Shown here: positions 34,970-43,872 of the stretch, piece by piece | Layout of the letters: every line of letters begins with the position of its first letter | How positions within the stretch are numbered: position 1 is the first letter of the stretch | Assembly: GCA_910583615.1 (NCBI GenBank) | Contig: CAJTXP010000029.1 | Location: 1-50,671 of the forward strand | DNA from: an uncultured Lachnospiraceae bacterium | Lineage (GTDB): Bacteria; Bacillota; Clostridia; Lachnospirales; Lachnospiraceae | DNA: 50,671 bases | Direction of reading: 5' to 3' | Notes under the pieces: generated by a model | What the model saw: the letters and a program-made list of their open reading frames with translations, nothing else | The model's database searches: none | Told to the model about the DNA's origin: nothing | Position numbers and translations under genes: made by a program

Positions 34970-35680
34970 CTATTCTCCCAGATAAGCCTTCTTCACAGAC
35001 TCATCCTCCAGAAGCTCCTGCGCATTTCCCTCCAGCACGATCTTCCCGGTCTCCAGCACATAGCCCCGGTCTGCGATGGAAAGCGCCTTTTTCGCATTCT
35101 GTTCTACAAGAAGAACCGTTGTTCCGCCGGCGCTCACCTGTTTGATAATATCAAAAATCTCATTCACAAAGATAGGAGACAGTCCCATGGAGGGCTCGTC
35201 CATCAGGATAATCCTCGGTTTGGACATCAGCGCACGCCCCATGGCCAGCATCTGCTGTTCTCCCCCGGAGAGCGTACCAGCCGGCTGATTCTTCCTCTCC
35301 TTAAGCCTTGGAAATCTGCTGTAAACCATCTGAAGCGATTCCTCTATCTCTTCTTTGCTGCTTCTTGTATAAGCGCCCATCTTCAGGTTCTGGTACACGC
35401 TCAGGGAAGCAAATACGCGTCTTCCTTCCGGCACATGCGCCATCCCGTAGGACACGATCTTATGAGCAGGTATTTTCGTAATATCCTTCCCTTCAAAGAT
35501 CACGCTCCCTGCTTTGGGCGAGAGGAGTCCGGAAATCGTATGGAGCGTCGTCGTCTTACCCGCTCCGTTGGCTCCGATCAGCGCAATGACCTCTCCTTCC
35601 CTGACTTCAAAAGATATTCCTTTAATCGCCTGGATCATTCCGTAACAGACTTCCAGGTCTCTGATCTCAAGCATTGCCAT
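34970..35680 (-). CDS. livF: Branched-chain amino acid ABC transporter ATP-binding protein LivF
   Basis: A 236-residue ABC ATPase: Walker A GANGAGKTTTLHTISGL (about residues 35-51), Q-loop region GMAHVPEGRRVFASLSV typical of LivF, signature GTLSGGEQQMLAMGRAL, Walker B PRIILMDEPSMGLSP, and switch His replaced by Gln in LLVEQNAKKAL, as is usual in LivF. With LivG it powers the LivHM permease. It has AGGAGG eight bases before the ATG and starts 12 bp after livG. Confidence 0.95.
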   Translation of the reverse strand: MAMLEIRDLEVCYGMIQAIKGISFEVREGEVIALIGANGAGKTTTLHTISGLLSPKAGSVIFEGKDITKIPAHKIVSYGMAHVPEGRRVFASLSVYQNLKMGAYTRSSKEEIEESLQMVYSRFPRLKERKNQPAGTLSGGEQQMLAMGRALMSKPRIILMDEPSMGLSPIFVNEIFDIIKQVSAGGTTVLLVEQNAKKALSIADRGYVLETGKIVLEGNAQELLEDESVKKAYLGE

Positions 35681-35692
35681 CTGCCGTTCCTC

Positions 35693-36457
35693 CTATTCCC
35701 CAAGATATGCGGTAATAACTTCCGGGTTTTTCAACACTTCCGAAGTATCACCATAAGCCAGAACCTGGCCGAAATTAAGGACTGTCAGCTTTTCGCAGAT
35801 GCCCGCCACCAGTTTCATGTCATGTTCGATCAGAAGGATCGTCATATGGAATTCATCGCGCACAAAACTGATTGTATCCATCAGTTCCTGCGTTTCATTG
35901 GGATTCATGCCCGCCGCCGGTTCGTCCAGAAGCAGAAGCTTCGGATTCGTGGCAAGGGCCCGGGCAATCTCAAGCTTTCTCTGCTTTCCATAGGGCAGAT
36001 TGGACGCCAGGCAGTCCGCTTCCGCGTCCAGTTCAAATACCTTCAGAATCTCCAGAGCACGGGCGTCCATCTCCTTCTCAGCCCTGAAATATCCAGGCAG
36101 CCGAAGAATGCCGGTCAGCGCAGAATAGGTATATTCCTTCTGGTTATGCAGACCCACCTTTACATTATCCAAGACGCTGAGACCGGAAAAAAGCCGGATA
36201 TTCTGAAAAGTCCTTGCAATCCCGGACTTATTGATCTCTATATTGCTCTTTCCTGTAATATCCATGCCGTCCAGAACGATTTTTCCATCGGTAGGTTTAT
36301 AGACTCCGGTCAGCATATTGAACACAGTCGTTTTACCCGCCCCGTTAGGACCGATCAGTCCATACAGCTGCCCCTTTCTGATCTCCAGATTAAAATCATC
36401 CACCGCCCGAAGGCCTCCAAAGGAGATACCAAGATTTTTTACTTCCAGTAAAGCCAT
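35693..36457 (-). CDS. livG: Branched-chain amino acid ABC transporter ATP-binding protein LivG
   Basis: A 254-residue ABC ATPase: Walker A IGPNGAGKTTVFNMLTGVY, KSGIARTFQNIRLFSGLSV (the LivG Q-loop segment), signature SNLPYGKQRKLEIARAL, Walker B LLLLDEPAAGMNPNE and switch LIEHDMKLVAGI. The start is the ATG at 36457, one base after the livM stop. The frame open to 36481 lies inside livM. It pairs with LivF as the ATPase heterodimer. Confidence 0.95.
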   Translation of the reverse strand: MALLEVKNLGISFGGLRAVDDFNLEIRKGQLYGLIGPNGAGKTTVFNMLTGVYKPTDGKIVLDGMDITGKSNIEINKSGIARTFQNIRLFSGLSVLDNVKVGLHNQKEYTYSALTGILRLPGYFRAEKEMDARALEILKVFELDAEADCLASNLPYGKQRKLEIARALATNPKLLLLDEPAAGMNPNETQELMDTISFVRDEFHMTILLIEHDMKLVAGICEKLTVLNFGQVLAYGDTSEVLKNPEVITAYLGE

Positions 36458-36458
36458 C

Positions 36459-37523
36459 CTACTGTGCCTCCTCCTTTTCATTTGTCCGTTCCCGCAGACG
36501 CTTTAAGGAAAAACGCTCCCTGAAAGCCATGCCGGCAGGGCTTGAAGTGAACAGCATCATTGCAATCAGAACGACTGCATAGATCAGCATACGATAGTCG
36601 TTCAGAGCGCGCAGAAGCTCCGGAAGGAGCGTCAGCACCACTGCCGCAATAATGGAACCGCGGATATTTCCAATACCTCCCAGCACCACAAAAACCAACA
36701 CCAGAATCGATGTATTAAAGCTGAATTTGGACGCCTGCAGGGACGCAAGGTTATGGGCATAAAGCACGCCCGCCGCTCCTGCAAGGGAAGCGGATACGGC
36801 AAATGCCATCAGCTTGTATTTTGTAATATTGAGGCCCACAGACTCCGCTGCGATCCGGTTGTCACGGATCGACTTGATCGCCCGCCCGTCTCTGGAATTG
36901 ATCAGATTCAGCACCACGAACAGAGTGACCAGGATCAGCAGGATCCCGATGGTAAACGTGGAATCCTTCGGTGTCCCGGTAATTCCCTGAGGACCGTTGA
37001 TGATCACGTTTCCATCCGCCGCAAGTCCCATGGACGCCTTGTCCTTCATGGATATATGGAGACCGCTTCCATCAATACCTACATAAAATACATTGACTAC
37101 GTTTTTAATGATCTCGCCGAATGCCAGTGTCACAATAGCCAGATAATCTCCTCTCAGCCGGAGTACCGGAATGCCGATAAGCAGTCCGAACACCGCCGCT
37201 GCTGCCGCTCCGACCAGAAGCGCCAGAAAGATCCTCACTTCTCCGGCCGTAATCACATCCTTTACGCTGTTGGAAAAAAAGGCCCCTGCAAATGCTCCCA
37301 CGCACATGAACCCTGCATGTCCCAGACTCAGCTCTCCCGAGATGCCCACTACCAGATTCAGAGAGATTGCCAGTACCACATACACGCACAGGGGCACCAG
37401 AAGTCCCTGGAGCAGGCTCGAAATCACTCCGGCTTTCAGAAGGATCTCTACAATGATATAGGCGGCAATGACCATGCCGTATGTAATCAGATTGTCCTTT
37501 GTTGTCTTATTCAGATTCTTCAT
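36459..37523 (-). CDS. livM: Branched-chain amino acid ABC transporter permease LivM
   Basis: A 354-residue polytopic permease. AYIIVEILLKAGVISSLLQG is an early helix, followed by the conserved ISLNLVVGISGELSLGHAGFM and LAIVTLAFGEIIKNVVNV motifs of LivM and the EAA-like loop SIRDNRIAAESVGLNITKYK. It ends with a cytoplasmic basic tail (RERFSLKRLRERTNEKEE). The start is the ATG at 37523; a GTG three codons earlier lies in the ribosome binding site. Nine bases separate it from livH. Confidence 0.94.
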   Translation of the reverse strand: MKNLNKTTKDNLITYGMVIAAYIIVEILLKAGVISSLLQGLLVPLCVYVVLAISLNLVVGISGELSLGHAGFMCVGAFAGAFFSNSVKDVITAGEVRIFLALLVGAAAAAVFGLLIGIPVLRLRGDYLAIVTLAFGEIIKNVVNVFYVGIDGSGLHISMKDKASMGLAADGNVIINGPQGITGTPKDSTFTIGILLILVTLFVVLNLINSRDGRAIKSIRDNRIAAESVGLNITKYKLMAFAVSASLAGAAGVLYAHNLASLQASKFSFNTSILVLVFVVLGGIGNIRGSIIAAVVLTLLPELLRALNDYRMLIYAVVLIAMMLFTSSPAGMAFRERFSLKRLRERTNEKEEAQ

Positions 37524-37532
37524 ATGCCGCAC

Positions 37533-38417
37533 CTACACTTTCTCCTGAACCGTTTTGCCCAGAAGTCCGGTCGGCTTCACAAGCAGTACAACGATCAGGA
37601 CTGCGAACACAATGGCGTCCGCAAGCTGAGAAGAAATATACGCTCTGCCCAGGATCTCTATAACGCCCAGCAGGATTCCGCCGATCAGAGCGCCCGGAAT
37701 AGAACCGATCCCTCCGAATACAGCCGCCACAAAGGCCTTGATACCCGGCATGGAACCAGTGTAGGGCGTCAAAGACGGATAGGAGGACAGAAGCAGAATC
37801 CCTGCCACAGCCGCCAGTCCGGAACCGATGGCGAAGGTCAGCGCGATCGTTCCGTTTACATTGATTCCCATAAGCCTTGCAGCTCCTTTATCTTCTGACA
37901 CTGCCTGCATTGCCTGACCCGCTTTGGTCTTGTTGATGAAAAGCGTAAGCGCGACCATAATGACTACGCAGGTCAGAATCGTCACAACAGCTTCATCCGA
38001 CACCACCAGAGCGCCTCCGGCCAGATTCAGATTTCCAAACGTAACCACCGACTGGAAACTTTTGGGATTGGATCCAAAGATCAGGAGCACTGCATTCTGT
38101 AGAAAATAGCTGACGCCGATCGCCGTAATCAGCACAGCCAGCGGAGAAGCGGCTCCAAGAAGCGGCCGGTACGCAATGGTTTCAATGCAGATTCCCAGCA
38201 CTGTACATACCACAATCGCCACAAGAATCGCTATAAAGGGATTCACATTCAGGTTCAGCATCATAGTCAGGGCAACATAGCCACCTACCATAATGACGTC
38301 GCCGTGGGCAAAATTCAGCATCTTGGCAATACCATATACCATGGTATAACCCAGCGCAATTATGGCATATACACTACCGAGACTGATGCCGTTGATCAAG
38401 TAAGATAAAAAACTCAT
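37533..38417 (-). CDS. livH: Branched-chain amino acid ABC transporter permease LivH
   Basis: A 294-residue polytopic permease opening with FLSYLINGISLGSVYAIIALG, GYTMVYGIAKMLNFAHGDVIM and GGYVALTMM, the LivH hallmark. The EAA-like loop is MQAVSEDKGAARLMGINVNG, and KAFVAAVFGGIGSIPGALIGG is near the end. It forms the membrane channel with LivM. A stem-loop terminator lies between it and livJ upstream, which should lower its expression relative to the binding protein. Confidence 0.94.
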   Translation of the reverse strand: MSFLSYLINGISLGSVYAIIALGYTMVYGIAKMLNFAHGDVIMVGGYVALTMMLNLNVNPFIAILVAIVVCTVLGICIETIAYRPLLGAASPLAVLITAIGVSYFLQNAVLLIFGSNPKSFQSVVTFGNLNLAGGALVVSDEAVVTILTCVVIMVALTLFINKTKAGQAMQAVSEDKGAARLMGINVNGTIALTFAIGSGLAAVAGILLLSSYPSLTPYTGSMPGIKAFVAAVFGGIGSIPGALIGGILLGVIEILGRAYISSQLADAIVFAVLIVVLLVKPTGLLGKTVQEKV

Positions 38418-38436
38418 GAGACACCTCGCATTATTT

Positions 38437-38467
38437 CAAAACAGGGGGGTTGCTTTTGCAACCCCCC
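38437..38467 (-). terminator. Intra-operon terminator between livJ and livH
   Basis: On the minus strand a perfect 10-bp GC-rich stem GGGGGGTTGC/GCAACCCCCC with a four-base loop is followed by TGTTTTGAAATAA. The imperfect U-run suggests partial read-through. Confidence 0.75.
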
Positions 38468-38488
38468 ATTGGGTTCCGTAATTCTGTT

Positions 38489-39733
38489 TTACATCCCGAC
38501 ATAAACGCCGCTGTCGATCACGACTGCCTTCGGGCTCTTGGACGGCTCGCCTTCTGCGGACCAGGTCATTCCGGAACCGGTCAGGCCGTCTACCGTAATC
38601 TCTGTCATTGCGGTCTTCAGCGCATCACAGATATCGGAAGCGGACATATCCGGCGTACAACCTGCCTGCTCAAGCGCTGCCTTCATGATATAGACACCAT
38701 CATAAGCGTCTGCTGCAAACTGGTTCGGAGTCTCTCCATTGTTCTGCTCACCGTACTTGGCAACAAAGTTTTTCGTCAGCTCATCCTCTGCATCTGAGGA
38801 GAACGGAGTCAGAAGCATAACGCCTTCTGCAAGAGAGGTGTCAAAGTTTTCCACGCCGCTCAGGATTCCATCCATGCCGTCCACGCCAAACCACTTCGGA
38901 GCGAAGTTCATGCCGGCTGCCTGTGTGAACACCAGCGCCGCCTCATTGTAGTAGAACGGAAGGAATACCAGATCTGCTCCGGAATCCTTTGCTTTCTGAA
39001 GCTGTACGGAAAAATCGGTCTTGCTGTCCGCCGTAAACGCCTCGGAAGCCACAACCTCGAAAGGCTGATTTGCCGCCTCCGCCACGAAGGTATCATAGAT
39101 ACCGGAAGAATATACGTCAGAACTGTCATAAATCACTGCAACCTTCTCAGCCAGCCCATTCTCACCGATATACTGAGCGGATGCAGTTCCCTGATCCGGG
39201 TCGGCAAAACATACGCGGAATGCGTTGTCGCCGGAGATACAGTCCACTGCGGATCCTGACGGAGTCAGCAGGAACATGTTGTCTGCCTGCGCCTCTGCTT
39301 CCACTGCAATACAGGGAGCGGAAGTAACTGTTCCAAGCAGGAGCTGCATGCCCCAGTCTTTCAGAGTATTGTATGCATTCACGGATTTCTCCTGATCATG
39401 CTCATCATCCTGCGGGTTGAACTCCACCTGATAGCCGTTGATGCCACCTGCCGCATTGATCTCGTCTACTGCAATCTTCGCTGCATTCATAACTGCAGTA
39501 CCATACGCAGACGCCGCGCCTGTGGTCGGTCCGATGGCGCCGATCTTGAATACGCTGCCGTCTGCAGCGCCTTCTGCCGGTGCTTCCGCCTCTGTTCCCT
39601 CTGCCTCTGTTCCGCTCTCTGCTGCCGGTGCATCTGTATTATCTGCGCCTGTACTGCCGGTGTCGGAATTTCCGCACGCTGTTGCAGAAACAGCAAGTGC
39701 GGCTGCGAGAGAAAGACTAAGTAATTTTTTCAT
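38489..39733 (-). CDS. livJ: Branched-chain amino acid ABC transporter substrate-binding lipoprotein
   Basis: A 414-residue type I periplasmic-binding-fold lipoprotein. The signal peptide KKLLSLSLAAALAVSATACG ends in the lipobox cysteine. An Ala/Glu/Thr-rich linker (about residues 22-58) precedes the binding domain, with FKIGAIGPTTGAASAYGTAV, AVDEINAAGGINGYQVEFNP, DDEHDQEKSVNAYN and TPSGSAVDCISGDNAFRVCF. The start is the ATG at 39733 with AGGAGG nearby. The much longer open frame to 40030 runs through hairpin element D and is not real. It is first in the liv operon and has its own strong promoter. Confidence 0.93.
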   Translation of the reverse strand: MKKLLSLSLAAALAVSATACGNSDTGSTGADNTDAPAAESGTEAEGTEAEAPAEGAADGSVFKIGAIGPTTGAASAYGTAVMNAAKIAVDEINAAGGINGYQVEFNPQDDEHDQEKSVNAYNTLKDWGMQLLLGTVTSAPCIAVEAEAQADNMFLLTPSGSAVDCISGDNAFRVCFADPDQGTASAQYIGENGLAEKVAVIYDSSDVYSSGIYDTFVAEAANQPFEVVASEAFTADSKTDFSVQLQKAKDSGADLVFLPFYYNEAALVFTQAAGMNFAPKWFGVDGMDGILSGVENFDTSLAEGVMLLTPFSSDAEDELTKNFVAKYGEQNNGETPNQFAADAYDGVYIMKAALEQAGCTPDMSASDICDALKTAMTEITVDGLTGSGMTWSAEGEPSKSPKAVVIDSGVYVGM

Positions 39734-39758
39734 AATTATTTCCTCCTCTATATATAAA

Positions 39759-39790
39759 ATATCCGATACATGAAAGAATGTATCGGATAT
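39759..39790 (-). promoter_or_regulatory. 5' leader hairpin of livJ
   Basis: ATATCCGATACA (39790-39779, minus) is perfectly complementary to TGTATCGGATAT (39770-39759), with an 8-base loop. It is followed by TTTATATATA and then the AGGAGG of livJ. The predicted transcript start is within or next to the 5' arm. It may be a stabilising hairpin or a weak attenuator. Confidence 0.6.
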
Positions 39791-39791
39791 C

Positions 39792-39820
39792 ATGATAAAC
39801 ATTGAAATAGCGTTTGTCAA
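39792..39820 (-). promoter_or_regulatory. Sigma-A promoter of the liv operon
   Basis: A perfect TTGACA (39820-39815), a 17-bp spacer and TATCAT (39797-39792) lie on the minus strand, about 40 bp downstream of hairpin element D. Confidence 0.75.
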
Positions 39821-39859
39821 TTCATTTTTTAACTTTTCCAAAATTTTTACGACTGCCGG

Positions 39860-40068
39860 GTTACTGTTCACGGGGTGGGCGGCGCCCTGGACCTCTGTGC
39901 TCTGCAGCGCTGTGTGGACTGGAGCGGACAGCGGAGCCGTTTTGTTCGTCGCAGGCGAACCGACACCGGTCCGAATGAGACGGACAAAACGGCTTCGGTG
40001 TTCGATACACTCCATACGAGCGCAGAGCACAGAAGGCCAGAGCGCCGCCCGCCCCGCGAACAGTAACG
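39860..40068 (+). mobile_element. Hairpin element, copy D, flanked by 7-bp direct repeats
   Basis: CTGCCGG at 39853-39859 and 40069-40075 bound a 209-bp palindrome. Its ends are GTTACTGTTCACGGGG and CCCCGCGAACAGTAAC, followed by G. The inner parts match copy C closely (CTGTGTGGACTGGAGCGGAC, AGCGGAGCCG, CCGAATGAGACGGAC, ATACACTCCATACGAGCGCA). The mid-arms (GGGCGGCGCCCTGG, TTTTGTTCGTC) differ yet remain complementary within the copy. It is inserted just after the NlpC/P60 stop codon and upstream of the liv promoter. Confidence 0.8.
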
Positions 40069-40080
40069 CTGCCGGAGTTA

Positions 40081-41334
40081 TTACCAGTACCTGCGAATTC
40101 CCAGTATACTGCGATAATACATATTGGTCACTTTTATTCCGCTCGACGGCGTACTCGCATGCACAATCTGATTATTCCCTATGTAGATTCCCACATGTCC
40201 CGCATAACAGACCACGTCTCCCGGCTGCTTGTCCGAATCGCTGACTGCCCTGCCGCCGCCCGCAATCGAACCGGACTGCCTCGGCGTGGAAATCCCGAAA
40301 TGCGCGTGCACCAGATTGACAAATCCGGAGCAGTCCGTTCCATTTGTCAGACTGTTGCCTCCAGATACATATGGGCATCCCACGAACTGAAGCCCGTAGG
40401 AGGCAATGGACCCCCCACCGCCGCCGGAAGAACTGCCGCTCCGTGAAGAACCGGAAGAACCGCCTGATGAAGATCCCGGGGAACCCGAAGAACTGCTTCC
40501 TGAAGAACCGCCGCCGCCCATCGCCCCGTCGCCAGAGGTTTCATCCGATGACTTCGTGGATGCTTTTGCAGAATTTTTCGCTGCTGCTTTTGCCGCTGCC
40601 GCCGCCCGGGCCGCTTCCTCCTGCAGTCTCCTGATCTGCGAATTCTGTTCCTTGATCTTCTGCTGATATTCGCTGGCCTTTGCCCTTGCAGCGCCAAGCT
40701 GACTGTCAAAATTTGCCACCTCAGTCTGCTTTCTTGCGATCATGGACTGAAGATTCGCCTTCTCTTCTTCCAGCTGTTCCTGCATCTCCAGAAGCTCCGC
40801 CTTCTCTTCCTCCAGCCGGTTCTGGAGTTCGATCACAGCCTGTTTGGCTGCTTTATATTCATCCAGGAGCCGATTATCATACTCCTGTAACTCTTCTGCA
40901 TAATCCACCTTGTTCATCAGTTCCGCCATGCTGTCAGATGTCAGGAAAAGTTCCAGATAGCTTTCACTGCCGGCTTCATACAGATACTGGATCCGGAGCT
41001 TCATAGCCTCGTACTGGCTCTCCTCCGTAGCCTTTGCTTCTTCATACGCAATCTGCGCTTCCTCAATCTGCACCTCTTTATCCGCCAGATCGCTTTCCAG
41101 CACCGCAATATTTAAAAGCGTCTCCGTCAGTTCATCATTCAGTCCGTTGATCTCACTGCTGAGCGCGCTCTTTTTGCTCTCAAGTCCGCTGATCTGCGAC
41201 TGAATGTTTTTCAGTTCCTTTTCATTTTGTGATTTCTGATTCTGCAGGCTCTTAATACTCGAAGCCGATGCGGAAATGCCCGAAACCCATATCAGTGCCG
41301 CCAGTAACATGCACCCTGTCTTCTTCCACCTCAT
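40081..41334 (-). CDS. Coiled-coil NlpC/P60 peptidoglycan hydrolase (CwlO-like)
   Basis: A 417-residue secreted protein. The signal peptide is GCMLLAALIWVSGISASASS. A long coiled coil follows (about residues 30-245; KSLQNQKSQNEKELKNIQSQ to QNSQIRRLQEEAARAAAAAK), then a Gly/Ser-rich linker (about 275-305) and a C-terminal NlpC/P60 cysteine peptidase domain. The catalytic Cys is in TNGTDCSGFVNLVHAHFG, the His in DVVCYAGHVGIYIG and the third polar residue in NNQIVHASTPS. The layout is that of CwlO/PcsB-type D,L-endopeptidases activated through the coiled coil by FtsEX, but ftsEX is not in the window. The start is the ATG at 41334 with GGAGG eight bases upstream. It lies 25 bp after the DHHW gene. 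Confidence 0.9.
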   Translation of the reverse strand: MRWKKTGCMLLAALIWVSGISASASSIKSLQNQKSQNEKELKNIQSQISGLESKKSALSSEINGLNDELTETLLNIAVLESDLADKEVQIEEAQIAYEEAKATEESQYEAMKLRIQYLYEAGSESYLELFLTSDSMAELMNKVDYAEELQEYDNRLLDEYKAAKQAVIELQNRLEEEKAELLEMQEQLEEEKANLQSMIARKQTEVANFDSQLGAARAKASEYQQKIKEQNSQIRRLQEEAARAAAAAKAAAKNSAKASTKSSDETSGDGAMGGGGSSGSSSSGSPGSSSGGSSGSSRSGSSSGGGGGSIASYGLQFVGCPYVSGGNSLTNGTDCSGFVNLVHAHFGISTPRQSGSIAGGGRAVSDSDKQPGDVVCYAGHVGIYIGNNQIVHASTPSSGIKVTNMYYRSILGIRRYW

Positions 41335-41359
41335 CTGTACAACCTCCGGTTTCAGGATA

Positions 41360-42490
41360 TCACAAAATGCCTTTCTTTTCAACTGCTGTTTCATCCGTAA
41401 AAACTGCGCTCGCCGTATCCTGATCACTTTCCACGCCCACGCCGCCTGCGACGCCCGGTGTGGAAAGCGACGTATCCTGCGCCAGAATCAGCACTTCCGT
41501 TACTCCCTGGTTCTGAAGCCATGCGGCCGGATCCGCCCGAAAGTATCTCGGATCCACTACTGTGATCTTCTGATAGTGCACGGTCAGAAAGGGAACCAGA
41601 CAGTTGGCAAAGGAATCCTTCAGGACTGCCAGATGTCCTTCCCCGCGCCCGGTATCGATCTGCACCGCCGCATGATTCCCGTCCAGGAAAAAACGATAGG
41701 CGTCCCGGGACGAAAGCAGCCCCGGCTGGTAAAGCCCTGTCAGATCCGATTCTCCAAGATCATAGACCACCCTGCACTCCACCTTTGGAGCATACAGTTC
41801 CATCACATCCGGCTGTTCTGCATAATGAAGCCTGCCATAGTGAGTCCCAAGAAAATCTTCTTTTACCGTTTCCGCCTGAAGTTCTGACAGCGGCACCGGC
41901 TCCATCCCCCGCTCTTTCGCCCATGCCTCATAAGCGTAATACGCACCCAGCATGGTCCAGTGGTGATCCGTCCTGTAATAAATATATTCCTCCCGATGAC
42001 CGTACAGATTTTCCCACACTGCATCCTTTTCTGCCGGAAACGAAAGCGCACATGGCAGTTTTTCTGTCAGAACAGAACCGGCGGCAGGCACATGGATCCG
42101 GCTGACGCTCTCTTCCCCATACTGTTCCGTCATCCGGTCTTCCAGCTCATCCCATTCGGCAGTCCTCACCTGGTCCGAAAAAAGATATCCGTCTTTTCCA
42201 AGATAAATTCCGTTGATCTCTTTTTTTCCTGAAAGCATTTCACATCTGGTCTTCACGCCAACCCACCAGTTTCTCACAGGAAACTGATCCGTCATCCATT
42301 CTTCATATGCTTTCTCATAACTCCCGTTCAGAACTGCCTCAAGTTCCCATTTCGGTTTCTGTGCCAGCATTCGCTTTTCCCACTCCGAATAAAGATGTTC
42401 TTCCTGCAGAAAATCTACCATCCACATACCGTACAGTGTCAGCGCAAATAAGGCACAGACCGCCACTTCTTTTTTCCTTTTTCTCATCAT
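41360..42490 (-). CDS. DHHW family protein (AlgX/AlgJ-like surface O-acetylation partner)
   Basis: A 376-residue protein with an N-terminal membrane anchor (KEVAVCALFALTLYGMWMV) and an SGNH-like extracytoplasmic domain. YEEWMTDQFPVRNWWVGVKT and KEINGIYLGKDGYLF are typical of the family. The eponymous motif is seen as YYRTDHHWTMLGAYYAYEAW (about residues 175-194), and AVLKDSFANCLVPFLTVHY supplies the serine-containing block. Members work beside MBOAT proteins to move acetyl groups onto extracellular polysaccharides. The MBOAT gene lies 59 bp upstream on the same strand, which supports that role. The polymer acetylated is not known. Confidence 0.88.
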   Translation of the reverse strand: MMRKRKKEVAVCALFALTLYGMWMVDFLQEEHLYSEWEKRMLAQKPKWELEAVLNGSYEKAYEEWMTDQFPVRNWWVGVKTRCEMLSGKKEINGIYLGKDGYLFSDQVRTAEWDELEDRMTEQYGEESVSRIHVPAAGSVLTEKLPCALSFPAEKDAVWENLYGHREEYIYYRTDHHWTMLGAYYAYEAWAKERGMEPVPLSELQAETVKEDFLGTHYGRLHYAEQPDVMELYAPKVECRVVYDLGESDLTGLYQPGLLSSRDAYRFFLDGNHAAVQIDTGRGEGHLAVLKDSFANCLVPFLTVHYQKITVVDPRYFRADPAAWLQNQGVTEVLILAQDTSLSTPGVAGGVGVESDQDTASAVFTDETAVEKKGIL

Positions 42491-42549
42491 ACCTTGTCAT
42501 CCTGCCTGAATCTGTCGTTCTCCACTTAAATGGTACAAAGAAACACACT

Positions 42550-43869
42550 CTAGAATCTGAAATACAGAAACGGATTATAAGCCGAATCCACAATATAGGC
42601 AACTGACAGAAAGAAGGACAGTATCCACACTACGGGATATGCAGCCAGCCTCTTCCCGGATCCGACGGCTCCAAAGACGCCGGCCAGCAGCAGAACTCCA
42701 TAGTTGGACAACAGCCACAGGGTTTCTGCATCCCACAGCTTTGCCGTACCGCCCAGCAGAACTGCAATCATGCGGATTCCATCCGGCAGACTGTCCACCG
42801 CAAACACAGTCATTCCCAGAATCACTGCCGCACAGGTGTATAAATGCCCGACAGCAGACGGAAAGCGCGACAGCCATTTCAGCAGAAACCATTTTTCCAG
42901 AATCAGCAGAACCCCAAAATACAGTCCCCATGCCAGGAAATTCCAGCCTCTTCCATGCCAGATCCCTGTCAGCATCCATACGACCAGTATATTCCGTATC
43001 TGCAGCAGGAGACCTTTCCGATTGCCGCCCAGGGGAATATAGACATACTCCCGAAACCACTGTCCCAGAGAAATATGCCATCTTCTCCAAAACTCCGTAA
43101 TGCTTCCGGACCAATAAGGATAATGAAAATTTTCCTGCAGATGGAACCCCATCATCTGCGCCATGCCAACCGCCATATCTGAATAGCCGGAAAAGTCAAA
43201 ATACAGCTGCAAAGCAAAAGCTGTACTCCCCAGCCATGCCGTCAGCATGCTCAGCTCTCCTGACGGTAATTTTATGACTGTCTCCCACAAAAGGCCGATC
43301 TGGTTGGCCAGCAGCACTTTTTTCCCAAGGCCCATGCAGAATCTTCCGATTCCTTCGTATCCATCCCGAAGGTTCAGATTCCGATGTTTCAGTTCTGCTT
43401 CCACATCTTTGTATCTTACGATCGGACCGGCAATCAGCTGCGGGAACATGGCAACATAAGCGCCGAACGCCGTCAGGCTCTTCTGCGCCTTTACTCCCCC
43501 ACGATAGACATCGATCGTATATGACATTGTCTGAAAGGTGTAAAAAGAGATCCCGACCGGCAGAGGCAGGACCCCGGAATATTTAAATATGGCAAGCAAC
43601 GACAGATTTACAAGGATGGAGCCCGTAAGCACCATCCCTGCAAGACCTGTTTTCCCGCGCATTCTGGCATACTCCAGTACAAGGCCGTTGCCATAGTCAA
43701 AAAATGCCGAAAACAGCATAAGCCCAATATAAACCGGCTCTCCCCACGCATAAAATACAAGGCTGCCCATAAAAAGCACCAGATTGCGGTATCGGTCGGG
43801 CGCCAGCAGATAAACAGCCAGAAACGCCGGGAGAAACCTGAAAATAAAGATCAGACTGGAAAATACCAT
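42550..43869 (-). CDS. MBOAT family O-acyltransferase
   Basis: A 439-residue polytopic membrane protein of the membrane-bound O-acyltransferase family (AlgI/DltB-like). VFSSLIFIFRFLPAFLAVYLL is the first helix. FQTMSYTIDVYRGGVKAQKS, FPQLIAGPIVRYKDVEAELK, DFSGYSDMAVGMAQMMGFHL and NFHYPYWSGSITEFWRRWHI follow. The catalytic histidine is in WMLTGIWHGRGWNFLAWGLY. It passes acyl (usually acetyl) groups across the membrane to a partner such as the DHHW protein. It starts 3 bp after the DUF4358 gene. Confidence 0.94.
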   Translation of the reverse strand: MVFSSLIFIFRFLPAFLAVYLLAPDRYRNLVLFMGSLVFYAWGEPVYIGLMLFSAFFDYGNGLVLEYARMRGKTGLAGMVLTGSILVNLSLLAIFKYSGVLPLPVGISFYTFQTMSYTIDVYRGGVKAQKSLTAFGAYVAMFPQLIAGPIVRYKDVEAELKHRNLNLRDGYEGIGRFCMGLGKKVLLANQIGLLWETVIKLPSGELSMLTAWLGSTAFALQLYFDFSGYSDMAVGMAQMMGFHLQENFHYPYWSGSITEFWRRWHISLGQWFREYVYIPLGGNRKGLLLQIRNILVVWMLTGIWHGRGWNFLAWGLYFGVLLILEKWFLLKWLSRFPSAVGHLYTCAAVILGMTVFAVDSLPDGIRMIAVLLGGTAKLWDAETLWLLSNYGVLLLAGVFGAVGSGKRLAAYPVVWILSFFLSVAYIVDSAYNPFLYFRF

Positions 43870-43872
43870 CTT

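Noticed and set aside
34388..36451. 687-codon ORF antisense to the amidase, livF and livG
   Set aside because: It spans three well-identified genes on the other strand and has no domain of its own.
39734..40030. N-terminal extension of LivJ
   Set aside because: It runs through hairpin element D and the liv promoter; a lipoprotein signal peptide begins exactly at the ATG at 39733.
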